A stretch of 64,000 bases of DNA from Celoporthe dispersa (taxonomy: Eukaryota > Ascomycota > Sordariomycetes > Diaporthales > Cryphonectriaceae): positions 2,404,001 through 2,468,000 of the forward strand of contig WAID01000007.1 of NCBI GenBank assembly GCA_016584495.1. The letters are read 5' to 3'. The notes under the pieces are model-generated. The model saw only the letters and a program-made list of their open reading frames with translations. It was not told the DNA's origin and did no database searches. Below, piece by piece: positions 25,222-35,202 of the stretch. A program made the translations under genes and the position numbers. Positions within the stretch are counted from its first letter, which is position 1. Each line of letters starts with the position of its first letter.

Positions 25222-25973
25222 TTACAGGAAGAACCAGAATAGTAAGAAGCACACGGCTACGAAACTCCCCATAATGATGCCGTCCCTCTGCTTCCGCGCC
25301 GATATCCTCCCGATCAGCGTGTTGATCCCCGGCACCTGGCTCGCAGCCAGCGTGATCCTGCGGTTGATGTTGGCAAGCGTCTCCCGCTGCAGCACGAAGC
25401 TCTCCTGCACCGCGTACGCCTGCGACAGCACCGAGTCCGCCATGCTGTTGCTGTTGTCGATGTGCCGCCGCTCGTCCAGCATGTACTCGGCCTCGGCCCG
25501 CTCCGGGTTCTGCTGGCGGAACGACTGGATGTCTTCCCGCACGTCGGACAGCAGGTTCGCCCGGTTGCGCGCGTCGGTGAGATTCGACCGGAGCCGGACC
25601 AGGTCCCTATTGTGCGCCGCCAGCTTCTCGCGGAGGAGGGCGAGGTTGTTCTGCTTGAGCGCCGAGGAGGTCAGGGAGGCGTCGGAGTCGAGGAGGCGGG
25701 CGAGCTGGTTGATGACGTTCTCGCGCTGGACGGATGCGTGTGAGGATCTCAAGCCGTAACAGGGTCTTCTCCTGCATAGGAGGGTCCTACCTTTTCCAGT
25801 GTCTCTTGTAGCTTGGCCTCCGTATTTATCTCCTCCTCTGAGGGCTTCGGTGGTATGGCCGCTGCTGTTGAGAATTGGGAGTATGTATGGAACAGGGCCT
25901 CTGTCTGCGACTCCAGCGTGCGAGCCTGCTGCCGCATTTGCGCCCACCCGCCATTGCCGGTGGATGAGGCCAT
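25222..25973 (-). CDS. GOS1: Golgi SNARE GOS1 (GOSR1 family)
   Basis: Qb-SNARE of the Golgi, acting in ER-Golgi and intra-Golgi vesicle fusion. Exons are 25973-25791 and 25725-25222, joined in phase 0 (GTAGGA...GTCCAG), giving 228 residues, the usual family length. The N-terminal region (WAQMRQQARTLESQTEALF) is a helical SNARE N-domain. The SNARE helix lies near 120-205 (for example YMLDERRHIDNSNSMADSVL). The C-terminus is a single tail anchor, GSFVAVCFLLFWFFL, ending at the last residue, with a basic cluster (RISARKQRD) before it. The frame is intact. The ATG lies 727 bp from the divergent RPL35 ATG. Confidence 0.93.
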
Positions 25974-26700
25974 GATGGTTGATGTGAGGCCGGGAGGGGG
26001 CTCCGTCCGCACAGACTCCAGGACGATCAAATTTCGAAGGGCGAGGGTCGAATCTGCTCTGCTTGTTGGCCCAGTGGCAGTGATGCGGTGCCGCAGGGAC
26101 CAGTGTTGTCGATGCAAAAGGCCTGGGTCGAGTTCGTGGGATGACGGTTGTAGTTCGCGAGGAACCGTCTCGGAGCTGAGGTTGGAGGGTGACTCTGGAA
26201 ATTAGTCCTTTCAGGAAGAATTAGGGCACTTCTCGTCTGGACAAGACTGCGAAGTTGGTCGGCGTCGTATCGTGCAGGGTTTGGAACCTCTCTACCTGGT
26301 TGAAACTGTCGGAGGTTGCGGTGGGATGAGGTATAGGAAAGCTGGCGTCACACCAGGCCCCAACCATCACCTGCGGGACCGGGCGCCAACCTCAAGCACA
26401 AAGGCTGATACTCGGGCCAGGGTCCTTTCAATGCTGACTCAGCCACAACCTCTTCTTGGTCTAGGTGCAAGACGTATCAATTGCAAACCAGGCGCTGGCA
26501 GCCGCCCGTCTTTAGGCCGCCCTTCCCTTTCCGATCTTTAGCCGCTGCGTCCACGTGATCAAAATTTTTACAGCCCACACCCTCTCTCTGGCTCTGCAAA
26601 CTCCACCACCTCCGAAAAGAGAGCTCGCTGCCGTCTCGCGAACTAACCATCACGAACCTTCGACCCAGCAGACAATTTCGATCGACACATTCTCGCGACC
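25974..26700. promoter_or_regulatory. Shared upstream region of divergent GOS1 and RPL35
   Basis: 727 bp between two divergent start codons. It should contain both promoters and leaders. No gene or clear named binding site was found. Confidence 0.5.
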
Positions 26701-27544
26701 ATGGTGCGTTACGACTCCCCCTACCGATTGATTCCTTTTCGAGTTTTTGGGGGAGGTCGCTTGGGCCCGTCGAGGTGCACAACCTCTCACGACCCAAAAC
26801 CTTCCCCCCCCCCCCGGGTGCCACAGCCAGACGAGAAACATGCCAATCTGCCAGCACACACGACTTACCAGTCAATCCGGACGAGTTTTATCGCTGACAA
26901 TGTAGCAGTCTACCAGCAAGATCAAGGCCGGCCAGCTGTGGTCGAAGAACCGCGAGGATCTCACCAAGACCCTCGGCGAGCTCAAGTCGGAGCTGGGCCA
27001 GCTGCGCATCCAGAAGATCGCCTCCTCTGGCACCAAGCTGAACAAGATGTAAGCGACAGTCCAGCAATCACACATACAACACGCCGTCATCGGAAAAAGA
27101 TCCTTTACGAAGGTTTCTAGCCGACAACATCACACAAATCTGTTGGACGGCAGGAGTGGGGTGCAAATCGTGGACGCTGGAGTGCATGAAGCTAATTTGG
27201 GAATTTTTTTCTTCCTCCAACAGCCACGACCTCCGCAAGTCTATCGCTCGCGTCCTGACCATCATCAACGCCAAGCAACGACACCACATGCGCCTGTTCT
27301 ACAAGAACAAGAAGTACCTGCCCTCGACCTCCGCCCCAAGCAGACCCGTGCCATCCGCCGCCGCCTGTCCGCTGAGGACGCCTCGAGAAAGCTGGAGAAG
27401 ACCAAGAAGCGCAACCAGCACTTCCCTCAGCGCAAATACGCCATCAAGGTGGGTACATGATAAAACGATGGGGTTTTCCTGTGGAGTGTATCACGAGGGA
27501 AACAACATGCTGACAGAGTGGTGTTCGTACAGGCCTCCGCATAA
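26701..27544 (+). CDS. RPL35: 60S ribosomal protein uL29 (L35), one frameshift
   Basis: Component of the large ribosomal subunit near the exit tunnel. Four exons: 26701-26703 (only the ATG), 26909-27048, 27224-27448 and 27533-27544. Exon 2 encodes KIKAGQLWSKNREDLTKTL and LGQLRIQKIASSGTKLNKI, the uL29 core. Exon 3 encodes HDLRKSIARVLTIINAKQR and, after a frameshift, DLRPKQTRAIRRRLSAEDA and FPQRKYAIK. Exon 3 is 225 nt; splice phases require 226, so one C is missing from the CCC at 27321-27323. The corrected product is 126 residues, the expected length. The last exon adds only Ala-Ser-Ala and stop. The protein is essential in fungi, so the break is almost certainly a sequence error. Introns are GTGCGT...TAGCAG, GTAAGC...CAACAG and GTGGGT...GTACAG. 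Confidence 0.95.
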
Positions 27545-28943
27545 AGTGGGCAACGGTGTCGGCGCGGTTGAAGGTTTCTGGTAATTCTTGAGCAAGGCAA
27601 AAGGCAAAACGGGCTACAGGTTCGCTGGCGTGGTTTTCCCCGAGAATCCCAACAAAAAACAAAAAAGAGAAGAGAAAGAGCATCGAGAGATCCTTCCCAC
27701 CCTGCGATTCTCGAATTGGCATCCACATTCCATCCATCATAGGGGCAATTCTGTTTTCCGCTACTTCGGGTCATCGGTGTTATGAGGATTTATATGACAG
27801 CAGAACCCGGGGGATACTCTCTAGTCAGCAGATAGCTCCAGAAGAGAGCTCAGGTTGACAAACTACAACACTCCCGACCCTTGTGCCATGTGCCGGGCGA
27901 TCATTTTCGAACCTGGAAAGTAGACCTAGGAGGCCCCCCGTGTCTAATGTGATACGCCGAGGCGCTGGTGATGATGCATGGGGACAGCCGGACACACAAG
28001 GATCAAGGCGTACGATGGCTACCCCTAACTTGGGCACCAGAGATCAGAGTTCCCGATGATGCCAGATCATGGAGAGCACTGTGCTCCTAGTACCTGCTCT
28101 ACTATACTCGCTCCTAGCCGCCGCCACCTGCTCTCCAGCGGATACACCTAACACTGCTTCCACAGGATGAAAATGTAGTTGCTCTTTGGTGTACCATGAG
28201 GCCGGCGAGCATGCGGCGTCTGACTCTCCTCGGGCATGTCGCGGAAGTCTTGACTTGTGCAATGAGTACTACTATCACACTTGTAGTCTCCGTGTATCGG
28301 GCCAGTCGTCCTTGTCCTTGACTCTCGACGTCTGAGTGATGTTCAAGCCCATTTCACCCGTTAATTATGATGTGTTTACAGTCATCTTGGCCACTTCAGT
28401 TGAGAAGAGTGACTGTTGCCATGGTTGCGTTTTCACCGGGTATGGGGCTACAGTGGATAGGGGCTACATCAGATATTTCACGAGCCCTCCCTAGGCTCGC
28501 CGCTCATTGACCAAAGACATTGCGCGTGCATAGTTGCGTTCGACGAAAGTAAATTGGAGGTCCGTTACCTCACTTGGGTATCTAGTCCCTGCTGGTCCAT
28601 TATATCTGATGCCTTTCCTAGAACGCCAACTGCACACTTCCATCACGATCCCTTTTTTTCTTCTCCATACCCGGCCGGCGCTTATGAGGATAATTTCAAA
28701 AGAAGTAAACAAGAAGTGGTAAGGCACAAGACAGAGAATAAACACAGCCCACTTCTGATAACATAGCGATCATTCGACGGTGCCAAAAAGGAAGCGGAGG
28801 AGAAAAGATGACGATGGTCCGAAGAGTACGATGAAGATCAAAAACTTCCAGCCTGCACCCGACTGCCTCGGGTTCCCGGAGGATCTATGGCTTGTCAGCG
28901 ATTGGGGGACTTGGTTCCTCGCGGCTGAACATTGATGCATTCT
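27545..28943. other. Intergenic region between convergent RPL35 and the C2H2 gene
   Basis: 1.4 kb between two 3' ends. No reading frame or RNA gene can be supported. It should include the 3' UTRs of both neighbours. Confidence 0.55.
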
Positions 28944-31388
28944 TTACTCACAGAGTTTCTCTAATGCGTCCTTGGACAACGCATGGTTGCTCATCGCGTG
29001 CCGGATTAGTCCATCACGGCGACAGAAGGGTTTGTCGCAGTCCCGACATACCCAGCGCTTCCGCTTTTCATGGGTCCGCTTGTGCTTGCTGAAATTCGAA
29101 GAGTCCTTGAACTTTCGATGACAGATGGGACATTCAAAAGGCTTTTTCTTCGCTGTGCGCGCTGCGCATGTGCATGGCTGGGGGCAAGTGTATCAGCAAG
29201 CTACCTATGTGAGAGTAGACGAGACAAACAGGATACGTATGGTGATCCTATACTCACTAATATCGTACGCTCTTTTGAAGGAATCCCCGCATATTTCGCA
29301 TTTGTATGGTCTCTCATCACTGTGCGTCCGTAGATGCATTTTCAACGCATGTTTATTAGGAAATGCCTTGCCGCATTCTTCGCATTTATGCGCTTCAACT
29401 AGACATATGGTCAGCTTTCGCAGTACGGGAAACATGACGCAACCTGAGCATAAGAAGACACGACGAGTCTCGGAACGTACTGGGGCCGGTATGGGTCTCA
29501 ATGTGTCGTCGAAGCTTCGACTTTGTGTCAAAACCCCGTTTGCCGGCGTACTTGTCATTGACAAGGCGATCACAGCCATCCCACAGACACACGAGACCGT
29601 GTTCACTGGTAGGCTTCAGGGCGTGAAAATGTGTGTCGTCGACATGATCGTGGAGCAGGCTGTGGGAGCTGAAGTGCTGCCCACAGATCCGGTCATCACC
29701 GAGCCGCCACTGACACACGTGGGTCTCAGTCTCCCGGGACGTGCTCGTGGAGACAACCGAGATACCCTTCATAGAGTAATCAGAGACTGGCGATATCGTG
29801 CGTGCAACGCTTCCGAGGCTCTTAGATGGCGAAGATTGGTCGCGGCTTGTGGGTGAAAAATCGTCGCTAATGGTGGTAACACTCTCCTGTGTGCCGGTTG
29901 GGAGATTGTTTGACGAGTCCTGTCCCTGACTTATTCCAAGCATGTGTCCGTCCAGAGGTTCGCTGAATTGAAAATTCTGTGTCGAGCCCGGAAGCCATTG
30001 AGTAGGGCTAGTATCGGAAAGGCCTGGGTTAACGACCGGGGACGTGTTCTCTCGTAGCGCCTGCTGATCATAGACTTGCTCGACTGCATTGACGAAGGCA
30101 CCTTGGGTGTCGTAGAGAGGAGCCCAACTGAATACGTTGGTATTGGAATCCAGCGGCTGTGACAGGCTCAAGTTCTGTGAGTTATCAAGGGTATTGGCAT
30201 ACTGAACCTGGGAGTCGGCTAGAGGCTGAGGTATCTCGTGGAATGGGTGGAAGCTCTGGGGGAAGTTTGTAGAGAATGCTTGACTGCCAACGACATTGCC
30301 CTGACTCTGTCTAGCACTATCATCTTGGAGAGCGTGTGCATGGGCGCCAGGGAATCCGGCCTGGAAGTGAAATGGGAACTGATACGACTGCCCAAAGGAC
30401 TGAGACTGGCCAGTGGGGATGTGATTCGTCGTCGAATCCACCATTGTTTGTTGGAATGCTGGTAACACCGGATCATGTTAGAAGGAATAGGGTACATATT
30501 TCCCTTATAGGTCGATGCTCACCGTTGCGATTGAGTTGTGTGTTCTCTGCTTGTTGTGGCATCGCTCCGCTGATTCCTTGCAGAATAAAAGCGCTGTGGG
30601 CTACATCGGGCTCGACGAAAGGCTTCTGGCAGTTCTCATCTCTACATGCAGTTTCCTCGTCTTCAGAGTGTGAGTCGGCTTTTGTATCAACATGGAGGTA
30701 GCAGATGAACACCAAGACAAAAGGAAAAGGAAAAGAGAAAGGAAAAAGTCGCCATAGGGTTGTAGATTTCCAGAAAGAGGGCCCAATGGTGATACAAATA
30801 GTCAAGAAGAAGGAGGGGTGGGTGCAATATCTTACCGCAGGTACCTGCACTGCATGCGCCTCCGCTTCCAAGGCAGTGACTATCACAAGAGCCGAGACTG
30901 TCCGCATCGGAGTCCGCATCCTCCTCAGAGATATGATGCAGATGATCGTCCGGTGATTTCGAGGCCCGTGACAGTGGTGATATCGAAGCCGCGCCCAACA
31001 GTGTCGGGTCTGGCGTGTGGACCCGAGGGTTGAAGTCGGCCAGCGAGGCGGAGAAACCCTGGAAGGGCATCGAGGACTGCTCCAAGACATCGAGACCAGC
31101 CTGCTGCTGCATGACAGCAGAGAGGCCGTCTTTGTCGTTCACACCCGGGTCGAGCCCGAGCCTCGGGCAGCCGCTGCCGTCAAGACAGCTGGTGTCGTGG
31201 CTGGCATACTCGTCGTGGTAATGGGCCATGGGCGCTGCGCCGGTGCCGTAGAACTGGCCGAAATCCAGATCCAGCCATTCCGGCTGGACGTTCTTGGCCG
31301 GCACACACGCTTCATCGTGGGCGTAGCCTTTGTGTCCGTGGTCTACAGGCTGACCTGCCACGGGGTACGAAGGCCACAGGTCATCCAT
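28944..31388 (-). CDS. C2H2 zinc-finger transcription factor with six fingers (one frameshift)
   Basis: Five exons fit: 31388-30836, 30678-30523, 30458-29481, 29398-29258 and 29177-28944. Phases agree if one A is removed from the A5 (T5 on +, 29143-29147), giving 686 residues. An acidic, Gln/Ser-rich N-terminal half resembles an activation region. A Cys-rich patch (CDSHC...ACSAGTC, then ACRDENCQK) lies near residues 170-200. Fingers follow: CQWRLGDDRIC...HVDDTH, CLWDGC...HIETH, CEECGKAFPNKHALKMHLRTH split at an intron, CEICGDSFKRAYD/ITMHMRSAH, CPICHRKFKDSSNFSKHKRTH and CRDCDKPFCRRDGLIRH. The finger 4-5 linker becomes SEEKPF when corrected. Start alternative: an in-frame ATG at 31451. The terminal GTGAGTAA could instead be a splice donor. 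Probably a nuclear regulator; targets are unknown. Confidence 0.8.
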
Positions 31389-32252
31389 ATGGATGCGGCA
31401 GGCCTTGCTGATGGCCTGCAAGCGAGCAGGCGGGGTTCTGCTCGGATGCAAGTGGGATGGAAGAGGTGGTTACCGGTAAGGTGCGAGAGGTGAAGCTCGA
31501 AACATGTTGGAAGAAGCTCAGAAATGTTTTAACCAGAAGGCGAAACTTCGAAAAGGTGTTTCCGTCCGAATTCCCGGGGTCTGCCTTCGGCGCGGGGTCG
31601 GAAATTCTTGTTCACGTTTGGTGGTGAGGAAGGTGGTGATGGGTGAGGACCTTGATGGTCGCGCGATGTCGTCGAAGGGGGGCTTTTTGCCTGCAGGGGT
31701 GTCAAGTACTCAGTAGTGGCCCTGCTCCATAGACTGCCTAGAGATTACTCATTTGCAGCCTACAGGTTTCTTACCTAAGCAGCCGGGGACAAGCAACCTC
31801 CGCGCAGGCCGACTGAACATGACAGTCGCAAGTTCCAGTGCATTCATGATCATCTCTTGATCGTATGTGTCGAGGATACCCTCTTCGTCTATGAAAAAGT
31901 AATCTGAGACGCCCAAAATCTAGATGATTGGTCCTTATCCCGAACCTATCAACACAGCACAGAAGTCTCCATATGCGGCTTGGTCCTGCCGCCCTGAAAG
32001 CGGGGCTGGTCATCAACAGCCACTCTAGGAGTGGACGCCGAGAACGCCCTTGAGGATCTCGCACCGACGCTGTGACACAAAGGACGACATCCCTCAACCA
32101 GCATCACACGGACCACCTTGCGGCTGATCGCATATGATTGCCTAGTGTACACCTTAATTGGACGTCAAGTCGCAGGCCTCCGTTACCTTTTACGAGAATC
32201 AAAAGAAAAAAACCACCCCTCGTGCCACCCTCCCGCTCACCATCTTCCGATC
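31389..32252. promoter_or_regulatory. Shared upstream region of the divergent C2H2 and YGL108C-like genes
   Basis: 864 bp between divergent start codons; both promoters and leaders must lie here. No protein frame or named element can be supported. Confidence 0.45.
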
Positions 32253-32682
32253 ATGGGAGCCCTCTGCGGCAAAGAGTCCAAGACAGACGCCTTTGCCGGC
32301 CAGGGCAGGACCCTCGGCTCGACGCCTGTGCAGGGGACTTCAGCACCGCTCCCGGCCAACAAGCGTGTGGTTGGTGGGCCGCCACGGACGCTCGGAGGAG
32401 GCCCTGCCGGCGAGGGAGGCTCGTCCGGCGCAGTGAGTCCGGCGGAAGCAGCGCGCCGGGCTGCTGAGGTATGTTAAGCCACACGGGTCTGGTACGAGGA
32501 GATGTGACTGACATGGGGAGCAGGCCAGGGAACAGGCTACCAAGGACAAGTCTGGAAAGCTGGGCCAGCAACTGCGGCAGCAGAAGGGCATGACAGACAA
32601 TGAGGTCAATAAGCAGACCAATGTGGATAATGAGCGGGATAGGTTGATAAGGGAGAATCAGGAGCAAATGACTTATAATTAG
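32253..32682 (+). CDS. Small, probably N-myristoylated protein of the yeast YGL108C type
   Basis: Two exons, 32253-32468 and 32524-32682 (55-bp intron, GTATGT...GAGCAG), joined in phase 0, give 124 residues. The N-terminus MGALCGKESK has Gly2, Ser/Thr-like spacing and Cys5, a pattern for N-myristoylation plus palmitoylation and hence membrane anchoring (inference). A Gly/Pro-rich middle (GGPPRTLGGGP) is followed by SPAEAARRAAEAREQ and a charged helical tail rich in Gln, Asn and Arg. From memory, the SP-EAAR-AAE segment and overall plan resemble the uncharacterised yeast protein YGL108C. The function is unknown. The reading frame and splice sites are intact. Confidence 0.8.
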
Positions 32683-32813
32683 GATTCTGTACCGTTGGAA
32701 GTTTAGTCCTCACTATTTCTTGCCGCACCGAGTGAGCTTTGGTGTGAACACAGTGGGTTGGAATGGGGGTCATGCATCATGCTGTATTTAATTTGGTTCT
32801 TCTGAGAGTCCAG

Positions 32814-32872
<59 letters not shown>

Positions 32873-32985
32873 ATGTGTGCGTCATGTCCCTCCTGTCTAC
32901 CAGGTTGAGGACCACCAAGACCCCTCTGGCCCCTGTCGACGTGGCATCCCTAGGCCACTTGCATCATACACCTTGTATGACTGCA
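32683..32985. other. 3' region between convergent genes, with a TA/TG repeat
   Basis: 303 bp between the YGL108C-like gene and PPE1, both 3' ends. A compound (TA)11(TG)17 microsatellite occupies 32814-32871. Nothing else seen. Confidence 0.6.
32814..32871. repeat. Compound (TA)n(TG)n microsatellite
   Basis: About eleven TA units run directly into about seventeen TG units, seen in the sequence. Alternating purine-pyrimidine DNA of this kind can adopt unusual helical forms; any role is speculation. Confidence 0.95.
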
Positions 32986-34329
32986 TCAGACTCTCTTCCC
33001 CTGCGCCAGTAACTCCGACACTTTTGGTGGTAGCACCAATGCACTTCTGTCGTTGCGCCTATAGAAGTCGACAAGCACCATGGCTGTTTCCTCAGGTCTA
33101 TCCTCATGGAGGAAATGGCCTGCCTCTGGGAAGATGTGTAGGGAGTATTTGCCTGTCATCCTCGTCAGCTGTCAGGTTCCTCATGAACAGCCACGGGCCC
33201 CAGAAAAACTTGCCCTGCATCTGTCCAATGGTAAGTTCTGTATCCAGCCTGTCTGTCCCCGCAAGAACCAGCATCTTGCCACCCTTGGCCGCGAGGAACT
33301 TCTTGCTCAGCCCGACGAACCAGTCCGCCCAGAACGGCTCTGTGGCGGCGAGGTCGGTCCTCCACTTCCAAGGCCTGCTACCGCCTGGGACCTCACACAG
33401 CAATCCGGGCACGCTGGTCCGCGCGGATATGGGGCTTCGGATGGTTCTTGAGCGGATGTGCCAGTCGATCCCGGCCTCCATGGACGCAAAGCCTGTTGGG
33501 CGCGTAGAGAGGTACGTAGTCATGCTCTGGAGCGCGTCCATAGCCGATCCCTCGACGACGTCCAGCACCGTGTAGCCGAGAAGGGAGCTGCCTAATGCAT
33601 ATGATTTGGCGAGGTCAGTGACGACCGCCCCGCCGAGTGAGTGGCCCACGAGCACGATGGAGGGCAGTTCTTTCCAGCCCATCTGTAGCTGTGTCTGCTG
33701 GATGACGGACAGCAAATCGGTCCTCAACGTCTCGAGGCTGTAGTTAAGCGGGGACGAGGCGACAGTCGAGCCATGGCCGCGGGCATCGAGCGACAGAATG
33801 CCCGCGTTTGGTAGTTTCTTCCTGATTTCTGACCCCACGACGGCGAACGAGAGGCCTGACGATCCGCCCCCGTGGTGCATCACAAAGAGCGGGCCTTTGT
33901 CAACGGGTGACGTAAGGTAGGCGTGGTGGGTGATCAGCGGGTTGCCAGCTTCGTCCGGCTGGCTGGGCAGGAAGAGCTCCCTCTCGAAATATGTCGTCCA
34001 TGGGATCGGGTCAAGAGTCCTGCCGCCGCCTCTCGGAGGGCTGCTCCCGTGTGGTTAACGCCAGTCACTTTTGCGCGGACGGCGCAGGCCCTGGGCTTAA
34101 GTGGTTTCACATACCCTAGAGGCCTTGCAAATAGGTTCCTGCTGGGCGTCGGGACAATTGTGCCCGTCGACGATGCCGAGGAGGCGGAGGAGGAATCATC
34201 ATCGACGACCTCGGGAAGCTCAGGGAGGTAATCTGACTCCTCCTCTTCTTCCTCGTCGAGCTCATTGAACGCCTCCGCCCCGTTCAGCTCCATCTTCTTT
34301 CTCGCCCAGGCCTTCTGCAGATCACTCAT
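32986..34329 (-). CDS. PPE1: Protein phosphatase methylesterase 1 (one frameshift, GC-AG intron)
   Basis: Removes the methyl ester from the C-terminal Leu of the PP2A catalytic subunit; alpha/beta hydrolase. Exons are 34329-33214 and 33152-32986. The 61-bp intron begins GCAAGT and ends GACAG, a non-canonical GC-AG intron; joining there gives GQMQGKYSLHIFPEAGHFLH, the family C-terminus with the catalytic His. One base must be added at the CC (34019-34020) to join the acidic N-terminus (FNELDEEEEEESDYLPEL) to TLDPIPWTTYFERELFLP. The corrected length is about 427 residues. The oxyanion region VMHHGGGSSGLSF and nucleophile elbow LVGHSLGGAVV (catalytic Ser) are clear. It ends LVDFYRRNDRSALVLPPKV plus a short tail. 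Confidence 0.92.
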
Positions 34330-35202
34330 GTTGAGCGAGATGTTGTGGTCAACTTCAGGGTCATTTGCTGTGCGGCTGCCGATAAGCTAGAACTTATTAT
34401 GGACCGCAGGGGCGAGAGTTGTTGCGAGTTGGCAACAAGTCAGATTTCCTAAACACAGCAGATGTGATCGGGGCTCTCGACTCCAACGCCAGAGAATGGA
34501 GTGCCGAAAATCAAGTTTGAGAAAAGAAAAGAAAGAAGAAGAAAAGGCTGTTCTGGATTTTTGCAAGTCCAGCCGAACCTCAGTGTAAAAGTATGTAGAG
34601 TTAAAGACAGGAACATCAGAAGCCTCGGCCGATTTACTGGAGTTCAGTGATCAGCCAACGGGACAGTATTGAAGCCTGTCAGTACACTGTACCGCCGCAC
34701 CTTACAGCGCGGTAGCCGTGGTTCTCGAGGCAGCTGACTCATGTTCGTCAGCAGCGGGTGGGCTCACAGTGCGAATACGCTCCAGAGCATAGAGCAACTT
34801 CAGCGCTTCCACCCAGAAAATGCCAATATTGAAGGCATCTGTGAGTGAAATAAGACCTTGATTCGAGTTGGGTTTGCTCATAGTCTTCTCTCGGCCAACT
34901 TCGGCGCAGAGCAAGGCATCGATACCAGTGACGGACGGAATCTTTTCGTCCCTCACCTACTTCGATAACCCTCACAAGGTGACTTCAACCACGAGAGACA
35001 AGAGTGGAATACAATGGATTTCATTTCCTCATATTTATAAAGGCCAATAGCCGCCTGCGCCTTTAGCAGATTGCTCTCATGGATATCTGTCTAGAACCGC
35101 CGAGTGTCCCACCCTAACGCCAGCAATGCAAATGGCCCTGTAGACCGGGAGAGGTGATGCTGTGCCCGCTCCTGTGCTCCCTTCCGCCAGGACATACATC
35201 AT
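34330..35202. other. Intergenic region between PPE1 and DUS2
   Basis: 873 bp upstream of PPE1 and downstream of DUS2, both on the minus strand. It should hold the PPE1 promoter and the DUS2 3' UTR. A minus-strand open frame at 34702-34956 is noted but not supported as a gene. Confidence 0.5.

Noticed and set aside
29125..29856. Plus-strand 243-codon open frame
   Set aside because: It is the antisense shadow of the C2H2 finger exons on the minus strand.
34702..34956. Minus-strand 84-codon frame containing MSKPNSNQGLISLTDAFNIG
   Set aside because: The composition looks somewhat protein-like, but it is short, has no recognised domain and no splice-linked neighbour. Random frames of this length are common here.
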